A DNA stretch of 64,000 bases from Rhabdophis nuchalis (Eukaryota; Chordata; Lepidosauria; Squamata; Natricidae). The notes beneath the pieces are model-generated. The model was not told the origin of the DNA, made no database searches, and worked only from the letters and a program-made list of their open reading frames with translations. The DNA is taken from the NCBI GenBank assembly GCA_039707465.1, contig CM077645.1, forward strand, positions 57,785,850-57,849,849, read 5' to 3'. How positions within the stretch are numbered: position 1 is the stretch's first letter; every line of letters starts with the position of its first letter. The position numbers and the translations under genes were made by a program. This document shows positions 12,872 through 23,475 of this stretch, piece by piece.

Positions 12872-14787
12872 AACACCGCAAGAGACGCCTAGAGAGTAGG
12901 TGGAGATCTTCTCGATCCGAATCTGACCGAACACTAGTGAGAGACCATATTAGGACTTATTTAGTGGCGCTAAGAGTGGCCAAACGGGAGTATTGTGCCA
13001 CCCTTATCGCGTCCACGGAAAACCACCCTGCCGCACTGTTTGGGGTGACCCGCTCCCTCCTTCATTTGAGGCCGCGGGAAGCCCCTCTGCAGGGTCGAGC
13101 AGAGGAATTTGGAGTTTTCCTGCAGGACAAAATCACTCAGATTCAGAACGAGTTGCCCTCCACTAGTGGTCCGGTCGTGGCGTCCGGTGCTGGTCTTGAG
13201 ATTACACCTTGGGAGGAGTTCGACTTTGTTACTACCGAGGATATGGACAGGTTGCGGAGGAACCTTAGAGCTACCACATGTTTATTGGACCCGTGCCCCT
13301 CCTGGCTTGTACTGGCATCCTGGGAGGTGACACGAGGCTGGCTCCAGGGCATTGTGAATTCATCTCTGAGTGAGGGGTATTTGCCCACCATCTTGAAAGA
13401 GGCGGTGGTGAGGCCCCTCCTCAAGAAGCCATCCCTGGACCCGGCTCTGTTAGAGAACTATCGTCCCATCTCCAACCTTCACTTTTTAGTGAAGGTTGTT
13501 GAGAGTGTGGTGGCTCAACAGTTTCCCCGTCACCTGGAGAAAGTTGATTATCTAGACCCGCGCCAGTCCGGCTTCCGGCCCGGGCACAGCACTGAGACGG
13601 CATTGGTCGCGTTGGTGGATGATCTCTGGAGGGCACGGGATAGAGGTTGTTCCTCTATCTTTGTCCTATTAGATCTCTCAGCGGCTTTCGATACCATCGA
13701 CCATGGTATCTTATTGCACCGATTGGGGGGGTTGGGGCTGAGAGGCACCGTTCTACGGTGGTTCTCGTCCTACCTCTCTGGTCGGTCGCAATGGGTGTTG
13801 GCAGGAGGGCAGAGGTCATCCCCGAGGCCCCTCACATGTGGGGTTCCTCAGGGGTCGGTCCTCTCGCCACTCCTGTTCAACACCTACATGAAGCCGCTGG
13901 GCGAGATCATCCATGGTTTTGGGGTGGAATACCATCTGTACGCTGATGACATTCAGTTGTACATATCTACCCCAAAACACCCCAACGATGCCGTCGAGGT
14001 GCTGTCCCGGTGTCTGGAGGCCGTACGGATCTGGATGGGTAGTAACAAACCCAAGCTCAACCCGTCCAAGACTGAGTGGCTGTGGTTTCCGGCACCCCGG
14101 TTCAGCCAGATAAGTCCAACTCTGGCCATTGGGGGCGAACAACTGGCCCCCATGGAGAGGGCGCGCAACTTGGGCATCCTCCTGGATTCCCGGCTGTCCA
14201 TGGAGGACCATGTGGCGGCCGTGGCCAGGGGGGCGTTCTATCAGGTACGCCTGATACGCCAGTTGCGCCCCTTACTGGACCGGGGAGCGCTTCGCACAGT
14301 CACTCAAGCACTTGTGACGTCCCGGCTGGATTACTGTAACGCTCTCTACATGGGGTTCCCCTTGAGGTGCACTCGAAGGCTACAGTTAGTACAGAATGCG
14401 GCCGCGCGGGTGATTATGGGTGCCCCAAGGCAAACCCACGTAACACCTCTCCTGCGCGAGCTGCACTGGCTGCCTGTGGCCTTTCGAGTGCGCTTCAAGG
14501 TACTGATGACCATCTTTAAATCGCTCCATGGCTCGGGGCCTAGCTATATACGAGACCGCCTCCTGCCCCATACATCCCTTCGCCCGATCCGCTCCCACAG
14601 AGAGGGTCTTCTTCGGGTGCCGTCGGCCGGGCAATGCCGGTTGGCGACGCCCAGAGGAAGGGCCTTCTCTGTGGTGGGCCCGGCCTTCTGGAACGACCTA
14701 CCCCCCAACCTTCGCACAATCTTGGACCTCCGCCTCTTCCGCCAACGTCTTAAGACGTACTTATTCCAACAAGCCGGCTTAGGATAG
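12817..14787 (+). pseudogene. LINE reverse transcriptase and C-terminal domain
   Basis: An open frame of about 656 codons. It begins inside the protein (the M at its start is an arbitrary internal codon) and ends at a TAG before the 3' UTR. RT hallmarks in order are NYRPISNL (about residue 215), SGFRPGHSTETAL, LLDLSAAFDTIDH, CGVPQGSVLSPLLFN and the catalytic YADD at about residues 375-378, followed by the thumb and a long C-terminal region (LDYCNALY, QNAAARVI, LHWLP, FSVVGPAFWNDLPP). No internal stop is present, so the element is relatively young despite its truncation. The protein would reverse-transcribe its own RNA at the nicked target. The upstream frameshift separates it from the endonuclease. 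The GC-rich codon usage contrasts with the surrounding DNA. Confidence 0.9.
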
Positions 14788-14990
14788 CCCCCCGTTTCTG
14801 ACTTTTTAAGGAAATTTGTAATTTGGTAGGGTTATTAATATTGGGTTTTTACCACGGGTAAATGAATTTAATTACATTTTAATTGATATTTATTGTATTT
14901 TGTGTTTTTAAGATGCCTGTGCGCCGCCCTGGGTCCTAACAAGGGGAAGGGCGGGGTATAAATTTAATAAAATAAAAATAAAATAAAAAA

Positions 14991-16505
14991 TTCTGTTTCT
15001 TTTGTGATTTTTTTTTACATATTGAAGATATAGTGCTCCCCTGTGGTGAATTGACCCAGTTGATTCCATTTTCCTCGGTGACAACCAGAACGTCAGTGCT
15101 TAGTGCAAGTATTGCACTAAGTAAGGAATATTTCAATATTCCACACACTGATTATGGAAGAAAAGACAAAATTGAATCAAGGCTGCAAAGCACTGATATA
15201 TATCAGATGCTCCCATAGTAAATGTGAGTCTATGCCATCTCAGAATTTGTCCAACATTTATTCGTGGAAATAGAATAGCAGCAGGAAAGCACACACTAAC
15301 ATCAAGGATTCTTTCTGGAGGATGGACCAAGGAGTAGGGGAAAAACAATGAACTCTTGCAAAAGGCAAGCAAAGAGAATGTAATATTTGGATAATTTAAA
15401 GATAAAAAGATCTAGAAGTTACTTTACAATGTACAAAGAGCCTGATTCTCCCTTTTCTTTCCCTTATACCAATCAAGAGTAAATTCTTTTGAAGTTTGTA
15501 GATTTACACCAGAAGCCAGCAGGTATAAGTGAGAGAGGATTAGCCCATGGGTGTAAAACAGTTATTTTTGATACAGATCTGTCATTTAAAGGAGATGAAA
15601 GGCTGTTGCTCAGTAAGGGATCTTTTTAAGGAATTCAAAGATCTGATTGATCTGTAGCCTTCTTTTCAACAGCTGTGCCTAGCAACACTGCAAATTTTTC
15701 TTTCCTTGAAAGGACTGAATATAAACATTTTCTTTTGCTTCAAACATCTGGCAATATGTATTCCAACAGAAGCTTTACATTACTTTAGACCATTTTTATG
15801 AATTAGAATTCAAACCTCTGCGAACTTGTGAAGAGTAACATGTTTTAACACGTTATACAAGAAAGCTAATATTTTAAAATCTTATACTTTTCTCAGATTA
15901 TTAGTATTCCTGACATATAATGTATCCACATTTAGCTAACAGTTCCTATACCATAGCATCTGCCTAGCCAAACCAGAATAACTTAGAGCAATGCAAGTTA
16001 TAATTTTCATATTTGTTGTCCCCATCTTGTTGATCACTTAGGGTTCCCCTATCCCCATCCCCTCCTCATTCCCATTTGTCTGTCTGTCTGTCCATCTGTC
16101 CATCCATCTGCCCATCCACCTGCCTGCCTGCCTGCCTGCCTACCTATTTCAATGTTAGCTTTGAAGAATTTTCAAAAATATGAACAAAAATATTTGGATA
16201 GTATACACACACACACACACACACTTCTGAGAATTCCTAGAATTCTATTTTTATCTATTGTTTTAGCCCAATGACAATTTTAAAATGAGTTCATATTTGT
16301 TTGTTTTTTAAAACATTATTTTTATATTAAAAAAATAACTTTGGATCATTGCCTTTAACTATGGGAATCAGGTCCTTTTTAGAAGTTCTGTTATCATGGT
16401 CTATTATAATGAATGTTTATAACCTAAACCAAGCAAAATTAATGAAATTTCACAATAGTCCATTGATCTCTTAATGTTCATTTTTGTAATAAAACTATAT
16501 TAATT
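14991..16505. other. AT-rich DNA with short microsatellites, no gene
   Basis: AT-rich sequence between the LINE and the inverted duplicate. It contains a CTGT/CATC/CTGC-type array at about 16,076-16,145 and a CA repeat at 16,204-16,225. No gene or RNA could be supported. Confidence 0.6.
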
Positions 16506-16893
16506 ACTAGCTATACCCGGCCACGCATTGCTGTGGCCCAGTCTGGTTAAATGACCAACCAATCTGTGTGTAGATCTACACCTGCACACATACACACAAC
16601 CATCATATAAGGCCCAACCTACCTACCTACTGTATTTTTCCCTCTCTATCTATCTATCCCTCTACCTACCTACCTACTGTATTTCTTTCTTTCTCCCTCT
16701 TTCTACCTACCTACCTACTATATTTCCCCCTCTTTCTCTATTCCTCTACCTACCTACTGTATTTCTCGCTATCTATCTATACACCTACCTACCTACCTAT
16801 GGTATTTCTCCCTCTCTGTCTATCCCTCTACTTACTTACCTATTGTATTTCTTGCTTTCTCCCTCTACCTACCTACCTACCTACCTACATACA

Positions 16894-16924
<31 letters not shown>

Positions 16925-16932
16925 CTACTGTG

Positions 16933-16964
<32 letters not shown>

Positions 16965-17072
16965 TTCCTTCCTTCCTTCCTTCCTTCCTTTTTCTTTCTT
17001 TCTCTCTCTTTCTCTCTTTCTTTCTTCCTTCCTTCCTTCCTTTTTCTTTCTTTCTTTCTATCTATCTATCTT

Positions 17073-17114
<42 letters not shown>

Positions 17115-17165
17115 CACCTACCTACCTACCTTATTTCTCCCTCTCTATCTATCCCTTGGGAGTCA

Positions 17166-18480
17166 TCTAGTCCAACTCCCTGCCTAGGCAGGAAGCCCTA
17201 TACCCATGATGGCGAACCTATGGAATGGGTGCCACAGGTGGCACACGGAACCATTTCTTAGGCCATGCGAGGCATTGCCCTGTCAGCTTCAGTGTGTATG
17301 TGTGCCCTGGCCAGCTGATTTAGGCCTTCTTTTGAGGATGTTTTATGCCCTCTGGAGGTGGGGGAAGGCTGTTTTCACCCTCCCCAGGCTCCTATAAAGC
17401 CTCTGGAGCCTGGGGATGACGTAAAAAGCATGCCAAATGCATAGCATTATGGATGTGGCACACCTGTGCACATCACCCCTGCACTCCCCCTGCTTTTGGC
17501 ACGTGAGCCAAAAAAGGTTAGCCATCACTGCCCTATACCATTTCAGACAAATGGCTATCCAACATCTTCTTGAAGACTTCCAGTGTTGGGGCATTCACAA
17601 CTTCTGTAGGCAAGCTGTTCCACTGATTAATTGTTCTAACTGTCAGGAAATTTCTCCTCAGTTCTAAGTTGCTTCTCTCCTTGATTAGTTTCCACCCATT
17701 GTTTCTTGTTCTGCCCTCAGGTGCTTTGGAGAATGACTTGACTCCCTCTTCTTTGTGGCAACCTCTGAGATGTTGGAAGGCTGCTATCCTGTCTCCCCGT
17801 CCCTCTTTTATTAAACTGTATTTCTCCCTGTCTCTCTATTCCCCTATCTACCTACCTACTGTAATACAATAATACAATAACAGAGTTGGAAGGGACCTTG
17901 GAGGTAATCTAGTCCAACCCCGCTGCTCAAGCAGGAGACCCTATACAATGTCAGACAAATGGTTTTCCAGTCTCTTCTTAAAAGCACATCTAGTGTTGAG
18001 GCATCCATAACTTCTGGTGGCAAGCTGTTCCGCTGGTTAATAGTTCTCACTGTCAGGAAATTTCCCCTCAGTTCTAAGTTGCTTCTCTCCTGGATTAGTT
18101 TCCACCCATTGCTTCTTGTTCTGCCATCAGGTGCTTTGGAGAGGTGGAAGGGACCTTGGAGGTCATGTAGTCCAACCCCGCTGCTCAAGCAGGAGACCCT
18201 ATGCCATGTCAGACAAATGGTTTTCCAGTCTCTTCTTAAAAATACATCCAGTGTTGGGGCATCCATAACTTCTGGTGGCAAGATGTTCCACTGGTTATTA
18301 GTTCTCACTGCCAGGAAATTTCCCCTCAGTTCTAGGTTGCTTCTCTCCTTGATTAGTTTCCACCCATTGCTTCTTGTTCTGCCCTCAGGTGCCTTGGTGA
18401 ATAGCTTGACTCCCTCTTCTTTGGGGCAACCCCTGAGATATTGGAAGGCTGCTATCATGTCTTCCCTAGTCCCTCTTTTA
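17166..18480 (-). repeat. Three CR1 LINE 3' ends in tandem (minus strand)
   Basis: An inverted counterpart of bases 1-1,108. One CR1 3' end is split by the hAT miniature (17,166-17,195 and 17,539-17,825). Two further CR1 3' ends follow at about 17,880-18,155 and 18,140-18,480. On the minus strand a frame at 17,856-18,458 runs through two copies, giving a duplicated C-terminal CR1 peptide (SNGWKLI, NLELRGNFL twice). It is a read-through of repeats, not a gene. The block extends further than copy 1 because the window edge cuts copy 1. Confidence 0.8.
17204..17530 (-). mobile_element. Non-autonomous hAT-type transposon (family A)
   Basis: A 327-bp element with the ends CCATGATGGC at the left and GCCATCACTG at the right. 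The 8-bp direct repeats CCCTATAC lie at 17,196-17,203 and 17,531-17,538. This is the reverse complement of the target-site duplication around 745-1,062, and the flanking CR1 sequence is the same. The two are therefore one insertion event duplicated later, not two insertions. Confidence 0.88.
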
Positions 18481-18936
18481 TTAAACTGTATTTGCTGTCA
18501 GATGGGTGATTCTTTGTTACAGTTTGGTTCAGTTCGTATTAAACAGTTTAAAGCAGCTGCCTGCCTCCGTGTTTTTACCTCAGAGAACAGTATTGAGCAG
18601 TATTTCTCCCCCCCTCTCTCTATTGGCCACCTGGGAGTTTGGTATCCCAGTGCCTTTTTGGCCCCAAGAGGCCGCCATATGAGGCCTCTTCCAACACTGA
18701 CAGTTGAAAAGCAGTTTGATGGGCGTGGCTACAGGGAAGTTAAAACACATTTCAGTGGGTACATTTTTTGTGTGTAATTTGCACATGACACACGCATGCT
18801 AGGCACAAAATGAGTAGCTATTCTATTATCGGAAGTCCTTGGCTACATTGTGTGAAAGTTTGGTGTAAATCGGCCCAGTAGTTTTTGAGATTAGTGGATT
18901 CGTACAAACTATTTTACATTTTTATTTATATAGATT

Positions 18937-20040
18937 ATTTCTGAAAATGGTATAAAATTGAGAACTGGAGAATTTTTCTCTAATATATTATTGTGATATT
19001 GTTGAAGTTATTTATACCATTCTTCTTTTTGTTCTTTCCTAATTGTGCAACAATCAACCCACTGATACATATAATGAAAAAATCTGGATCATGTATTACT
19101 TTGGCCAACCCTTTTTTAACATTGACTTTTTGTGTTTCACAAGTCAAAATCTGTCAGGATTCAACATCATTGCAAATGCTCTGTGATATTTACCATATTT
19201 ACCATATTTTTCATGGTAAAGTACATCGATGAAAATGTACTTTAATCCTATGTAAATATCTATTGCTTGAATTATCCCAAAGCGAAATTGCTTTCTTTTA
19301 GATATCAATGATAAATGTTGTAGATCATTCATCTAGAGTAGACCATTAGACTATTAAAGTAGAAGGCCATTAGAAGACAATTAAAGGGCATGAATTTTTA
19401 AAAGTAATTATAAGTAGCAAAAACTGAAGTAATTCCTGAATCCTTTTGGTCAGCATTTTACATCTGTAAACAAATACTAGCTATATTTTTTGATAACAAT
19501 ATGCTGCCAACTTTCTGATTTTGCTGCTGTTTTATGTGACATCTACAGTAATATGCATGTTAAATAGAAGCCATTCTGGCACTGCTTCTTTCTAGTTAGC
19601 TAACTAGGCTTATTAGAATTCATAGCAATTATAAGATCGACTATATTATAGACCTAAAAATAATAAAGAAGCACATTACCTTTTCAATAACACTCACGTT
19701 CAGAACACACATTTTAATAGTTAAGAAATTTCAAAAATAATGTAGTTTAATTGTGTTTTTATACGAAAACAGAATACAACATTTGAATTTTCCTCAAGAT
19801 ACAATACAAAAGCTGTGCATTAAGACTGAAATCTTTTCACCTTATTGAATTTAATGAAATGCATTGAATATACTAAACATGCTTCCACCATGAAGGTATT
19901 TCTAGCAAAGAATGAAACTATTTCATTTAAATACACCTGTATAATCATCAGATACATAAAGAAATAACATTTCCTTGATGGAAGCAGCAGCAGAACTGGT
20001 AGGAAATAACATACAAATGGGTACTTTCATTAAACTATTA
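18937..20040. other. AT-rich DNA without a recognisable gene
   Basis: AT-rich sequence with chance short frames only. A small repeated 'accatatttaccatattt' stretch lies at about 19,191-19,210. Nothing else was assignable. Confidence 0.55.
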
Positions 20041-20044
20041 GCAT

Positions 20045-20099
<55 letters not shown>

Positions 20100-20456
20100 T
20101 ATATTATTCAATTTATATATCGCTTCTATCTCCATCACGATGGACTCAGGGTGGTGTACAGGAAATTAAAAATCACACCAACAAATAACAATAAATACAA
20201 TGATAATATTAAAATGAATTAAATTAGGTAACCTGTGCTAAAAATATTTCCCATTAATAAAATTATAAATCCAATTACTAATTGCTAAAATTATGTCACA
20301 TCTGAGCCCTAAGCTCTAAGCTAGACCAGCTTGGTGGAAGAAGTATGTCTTTTTTTTTTATATAGAAAAAGTTTTATTGAGTTTTACAAATTTTTTAACA
20401 AAAAAGGGTAGGGTAAGGTGAATTAAAAAGATATTTTTTTTTTGTATTGAAAAAGT

Positions 20457-20462
20457 TTTATT
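20457..20462 (-). promoter_or_regulatory. Polyadenylation signal of inner element
   Basis: AATAAA on the minus strand, about 20 nt before the A-rich tail of the inner ORF1-only element. The outer element has the equivalent signal at 20,373-20,378 in the same sequence setting ('gtaaaac..aataaaac'). Confidence 0.75.
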
Positions 20463-20713
20463 GGTTTTACATTTTCTATAGGATGGGGTAAGGGATACAA
20501 AGAAATTTTGAGAGCATTCACGTCGAAGTCATCGGCTCTCCCGGGACCTCAAAATACATTAATACAATTTTAAAAAAAAAACATTTTTCATCACACTACA
20601 AAGTGAAAGCGTGTACATATATCTAAATTCTCATTTCTATACTGACAGTCCTTTACAAAAAGTCCAAATACAAATATTATGCAAAGTTGTTCAAAAGAAA
20701 AGTCAAGGCAAAG

Positions 20714-21562
20714 TTATTTTTTTGATCTAAGTCTCTTGGCAATTGAATCTTCTTTTTCTCCTTCCAGGCCCCCAGTAGGCGGGGCCATGGCCCCCTCCGT
20801 CCCCCCTGGATCTTCCCCCAGGATAGAGGAATGTTTTTTAAGAAAGGCTTCCGCCTCAGCAACTGTTTTAATCCTCACTCTTCCTCCTTCCCAGAACACC
20901 AGCATCCCTTCAGGTGTCACCCACTTGAACCAAATCCCATGATCAAACAATGTTTTAGACAAGAAGGAAAATTTCCTTCTTGCATCTCTAATCTTTCTAG
21001 GGATCTGCTTCAAGATAGCAACCGTTTTTTGTTGATAGATTAATGGACTTTCTCTCTGCAGTTTCAGGATCTCCTCTCTGGTTGACCTTCTAACAAATTT
21101 CAGATGTATCTCTCTAGGCACTTCATTTATCCTGGCATATGCTGAGTTAATTCTATAGGCTAGGTCAATGTCCCCCCTGATCTCATCCTTAGGTTTTTGT
21201 AAATAGTCTGCTAAAATCGTGCTCATAAGATCAGGGAGGCATTTACCAGATTCCTCAGGAACATTCTGAAATCTCAAAAAATATGTCATTCTTTCCATAT
21301 CAATCCTAGACACATGCCCATTTGTTTCCCCAACCTCTTTAGTAACATTTTTAATCTCTCCCTTAACCCCCGCCAACCCCCCTTCCAATTCTTCATTCTT
21401 CTGTGTATTTTCCAGCACTTGCTTCCCTGTATCCAATAACTCCTTCTTGAAATTGATGTTTTCTGCCCTCTGGGCCTGAATTTCTTGTACCAAAGTTTGT
21501 ATAACAGTTTCAAGAGAAGCCAACCTTTGTTCTAAACTTGTCAGTGCTGTTTCCTGAGCCAT
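20714..21562 (-). CDS. L1-type ORF1 protein (inner element, intact)
   Basis: A 282-codon uninterrupted frame with a TAA stop. The start context has G at -3 and G at +4, favourable for translation. The N-terminal about 90 residues are heptad-like (LEQRLASLE, NEELEGGLAGVKGEIKN), consistent with the trimerising coiled coil of L1 ORF1p. Next comes an RRM-like region with YFLRFQNVPEES near residue 95 and DLAYRINSAYARINEVPREI near 140. A basic C-terminal domain follows (ILKQIPRKIRDARRKF, GIWFKWVTPEGMLVFWEGG). The last about 40 residues are Gly/Pro/Lys-rich and end KRLRSKK. In L1 this protein is an RNA-binding chaperone that coats its own transcript. Here it is the only protein of the element, so mobilisation would need an L1 ORF2 protein in trans. 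Family call by motif pattern; no search was run. Confidence 0.82.
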   Translation of the reverse strand: MAQETALTSLEQRLASLETVIQTLVQEIQAQRAENINFKKELLDTGKQVLENTQKNEELEGGLAGVKGEIKNVTKEVGETNGHVSRIDMERMTYFLRFQNVPEESGKCLPDLMSTILADYLQKPKDEIRGDIDLAYRINSAYARINEVPREIHLKFVRRSTREEILKLQRESPLIYQQKTVAILKQIPRKIRDARRKFSFLSKTLFDHGIWFKWVTPEGMLVFWEGGRVRIKTVAEAEAFLKKHSSILGEDPGGTEGAMAPPTGGLEGEKEDSIAKRLRSKK

Positions 21563-22419
21563 GACTAACTGTTAAAGTCAATGCCACTAAAATGGCGTTT
21601 TCAGGGTGGGGTTGGTGAGGCTGACCGGGAGCCAAAAGTTCTGATCAAAGTTGTAACGTTGTAAAATTCAGGAACCAAGAGAGAAACAATTTTCCAACTC
21701 AATAAGTGTAATAGCAAAGGTACTCCAGAGAAGAAATCACAAATCCAAAAGAAAAAAATTCTTCATTAAAAGCCAGAGATAGTCCAGATTGCAAAGAGAC
21801 GCTGAAATTTTTCCATAAGCAAAATAGTCAATCAGGAACAAAGAGAGGCCATTTTCCACCGCCCAGCTCAGAGCCCGCAGGAGAAAGTAGTGAGAGAAAT
21901 TGTGTCAGCCAGACCTAGAAACATTGTTGCAAGCAAGCCGCAATCCACTTTCCCTTAACGCAAACAGTCTGGATTAAAGATTTCCGCTCCTCGCCGCGAG
22001 GAACCATTTCCAAGTGCCGCTTAAGTCCGAGGGTTTTTTTTTTAAAACAAACACCCCCCTCCCAGTCCTTTCAGCCCGGCTGACAGTAAGAAAAACAAGT
22101 TTTTGAACACTCACTCTCCCCTTGCAGCTGAAGCCTCGGAAAGCCTTCCGAAATCGACGTTTAGCCCTCTACATAGATGTGAATGGCGCCGTCTTCCTTT
22201 GGCGAAGGGAGAACCCCCCGCAGCATGTTCTCCTTCACCTAAGCCGAAGACAAGGGTCGCTTCCCCCACCGCCGTGGGGGGGAGCGTCCCAGGCAAGCCG
22301 ACTTTAAGGGAGACCCCCAAAAAAGGGGCGTCTCGCCCCCGTGGGGGGGCAGAAAAAGCAACAAAACGGCGAGCGAGCGCTAGGCTCGCCCGTCGCCGCT
22401 GGAGCCGGAACCGGAAGCC
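21563..22419 (-). promoter_or_regulatory. GC-rich 5' leader of inner element
   Basis: An 857-nt leader upstream of ORF1. The first about 420 nt (22,000-22,419) are CpG-rich and C-tract-rich, unlike the flanks. It starts on the minus strand near TGGCTTCCGGTTCCGG, directly after the target repeat. The proximal part (21,563-22,000) resembles the outer element's leader (23,476-23,915). The position and composition suggest an internal promoter as in full-length L1; activity is inferred. Plus-strand frames here (for example 22,103-22,438) are GC-driven shadows. Confidence 0.55.
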
Positions 22420-22628
22420 AATTAAAAAGATATTTTGAGAACTTTCACGTCGGGAACGTTGGCCCTCCCGGGCTTCTTAACAAGACATTGGTAATACATT
22501 TTTCAATAATACAACAAGGTGAAAATAAATGCTTACATATATATTCTGAATTCTATGTTCTATGCTGGCAGTCGTGTACAAACATCCAGACAAAAATTAT
22601 ACTGTATTAATAAAAATAAAAATAAAAG

Positions 22629-23475
22629 TCATTTTTTAGATCTAAGTCTCTTGGCAATTGTGTCTTCTTGTTCTCCTTCCTGGCCCCCAGCGGGCGGGGC
22701 CGTGGCCCCCTCTGTCCCCCCTAAATCTTCCCCCAGGATAGAGGAATGTTTTTTAAGAAAGGCATCCGCCTCAGCAACTGTTTTAATCCTTACTCTTCCT
22801 CTGTCCCAAAACACCAACATCCCTTCTGGCATCGCCCACTTAAACCAAATCCCGTGGTTAAACAATTTTTTAGATAAGAAGAAATACTTCCGTCTCATCT
22901 CTCTAATCTTTTTTGGGATCTGCTTCAAGATGGCGACTTCCTTTTGTTGGTAAATTAACGGACCCTCCCTCTGCGCCTTCAAGATTCCCTCCCTGTCTAA
23001 CAAATTTAATATGTATCTCTCTGGGTACTTCATTCATCCTGGCATATGCTGAGTTTATTCTGTAGACTAGGTCAATGTCCCCCCTGATCTCCTCTTTGGG
23101 TTTACGTAAATAGTCTGATAAAATTGTACTCATGAGATCAGGAAGGCATTCACCAGGTTCCTCAGAAATATTCTGAAATCTTAAAAAATATGACATCCTC
23201 TCAAAATCCATCCTAGACATATGACCAGACAAATCTCCAATTTCAGTATTAACATTTTTAAGTTCTCCCTTTGCCCCAGCCAGCCCCACTTCCAACTCCT
23301 CGGTCTTCTGTGTATTCTCCAGCAATTTTTTCTGTGTCTCCAAAAGTTCAAGTTTAGTGCTAGCATTATCTTTTCTAAATTCTCTAATTTCCAGCACCAA
23401 GGAGTTTAACGCTGTTTCCATAGCTGTCATTCTCTCTTCCAATCCTGGATTTCCTGGTTGTTTTTTTGAAGCCAT
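22629..23475 (-). pseudogene. L1-type ORF1 (outer element, frameshifted)
   Basis: A homologue of the inner ORF1, starting at 23,475 with a strong start context (A at -3, G at +4). The first frame (to 22,903) covers the coiled coil (EELEVGLAGAKGELKN), RMSYFLRFQNISEE, and the RRM-like stretch ending EVPREIHIKFVR. Homology then moves to another frame (22,629-23,033) with ILKQIPKKIREMRRKY, GIWFKWAMPEGMLVF and the conserved KRLRSKK end. A small deletion of codons near 22,990-23,010, where the inner copy reads RRSTREE, explains the shift. The protein would be truncated before the C-terminal domain. It is the older of the two copies, because the inner element interrupts its 3' UTR. Confidence 0.82.

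Larger units (their letters stand above)
11984..14990 (+). mobile_element. 5'-truncated L2/CR1-group LINE
   Basis: A GC-rich island of about 3 kb within AT-rich DNA. In order it contains the distal part of an apurinic-type endonuclease domain, a reverse transcriptase, a C-terminal domain, and a short 3' UTR ending 'gcgccgccctgggtccta', 'gggcggggtataaattt' and (AAAAT)n. The 5' boundary is near 12,000, where the endonuclease motif set begins part-way through. Truncated 3' ends of the same family occur at 3,975, 20,041/23,930, 28,487 and 50,680. The RT surroundings (SVLSPLLF...YADD) and the tail suggest an L2-like clade. Assignment within the L2/CR1 group is tentative. Confidence 0.88.
16506..18936 (+). 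repeat. GGTA/GAAA-rich repeat, copy 2, with nested CR1 and hAT
   Basis: The plus-strand counterpart of copy 1. The conserved start 'ctagctatacccggccacgc' at 16,507 is followed by CTAC, CATA, CTTT, TTCC and CTAT arrays to about 17,165. A CR1/hAT block follows (17,166-18,480). The distal end of the element includes 'gtgtaaatcggcccagtag' and closes with 'tttttatttatatagatt' at about 18,936. The distal end resembles that of copy 3 (28,941-29,090), so the CR1/hAT block appears inserted into, or fused with, this element. The family is unclassified. Confidence 0.65.
20438..22419 (-). mobile_element. Inner ORF1-only L1-type retrotransposon (half-LINE)
   Basis: About 1.98 kb, inserted into the 3' UTR of the outer element. 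The direct repeat AATTAAAAAGATATTTT lies at 20,421-20,437 and 22,420-22,436 and marks the insertion. On the minus strand it begins with a GC-rich leader (22,419 downward), encodes one intact 282-codon ORF1, and ends with a 3' UTR, an AATAAA signal at 20,457-20,462 and a poly(A) tail. It has no ORF2. It shares leader, ORF1 and 3' UTR with the outer element but extends about 420 bp further 5', so it looks full-length. Direct repeats of this length and the A-rich tail fit L1-type target-primed integration. Confidence 0.8.

Noticed and set aside
17856..18458. 200-codon minus-strand frame as a gene
   Set aside because: It reads through two tandem CR1 3' ends and contains the same peptide twice.
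22103..22438. 111-codon plus-strand frame in a GC-rich block
   Set aside because: It lies antisense in the leader of the inner ORF1-only element and is explained by GC-rich composition.
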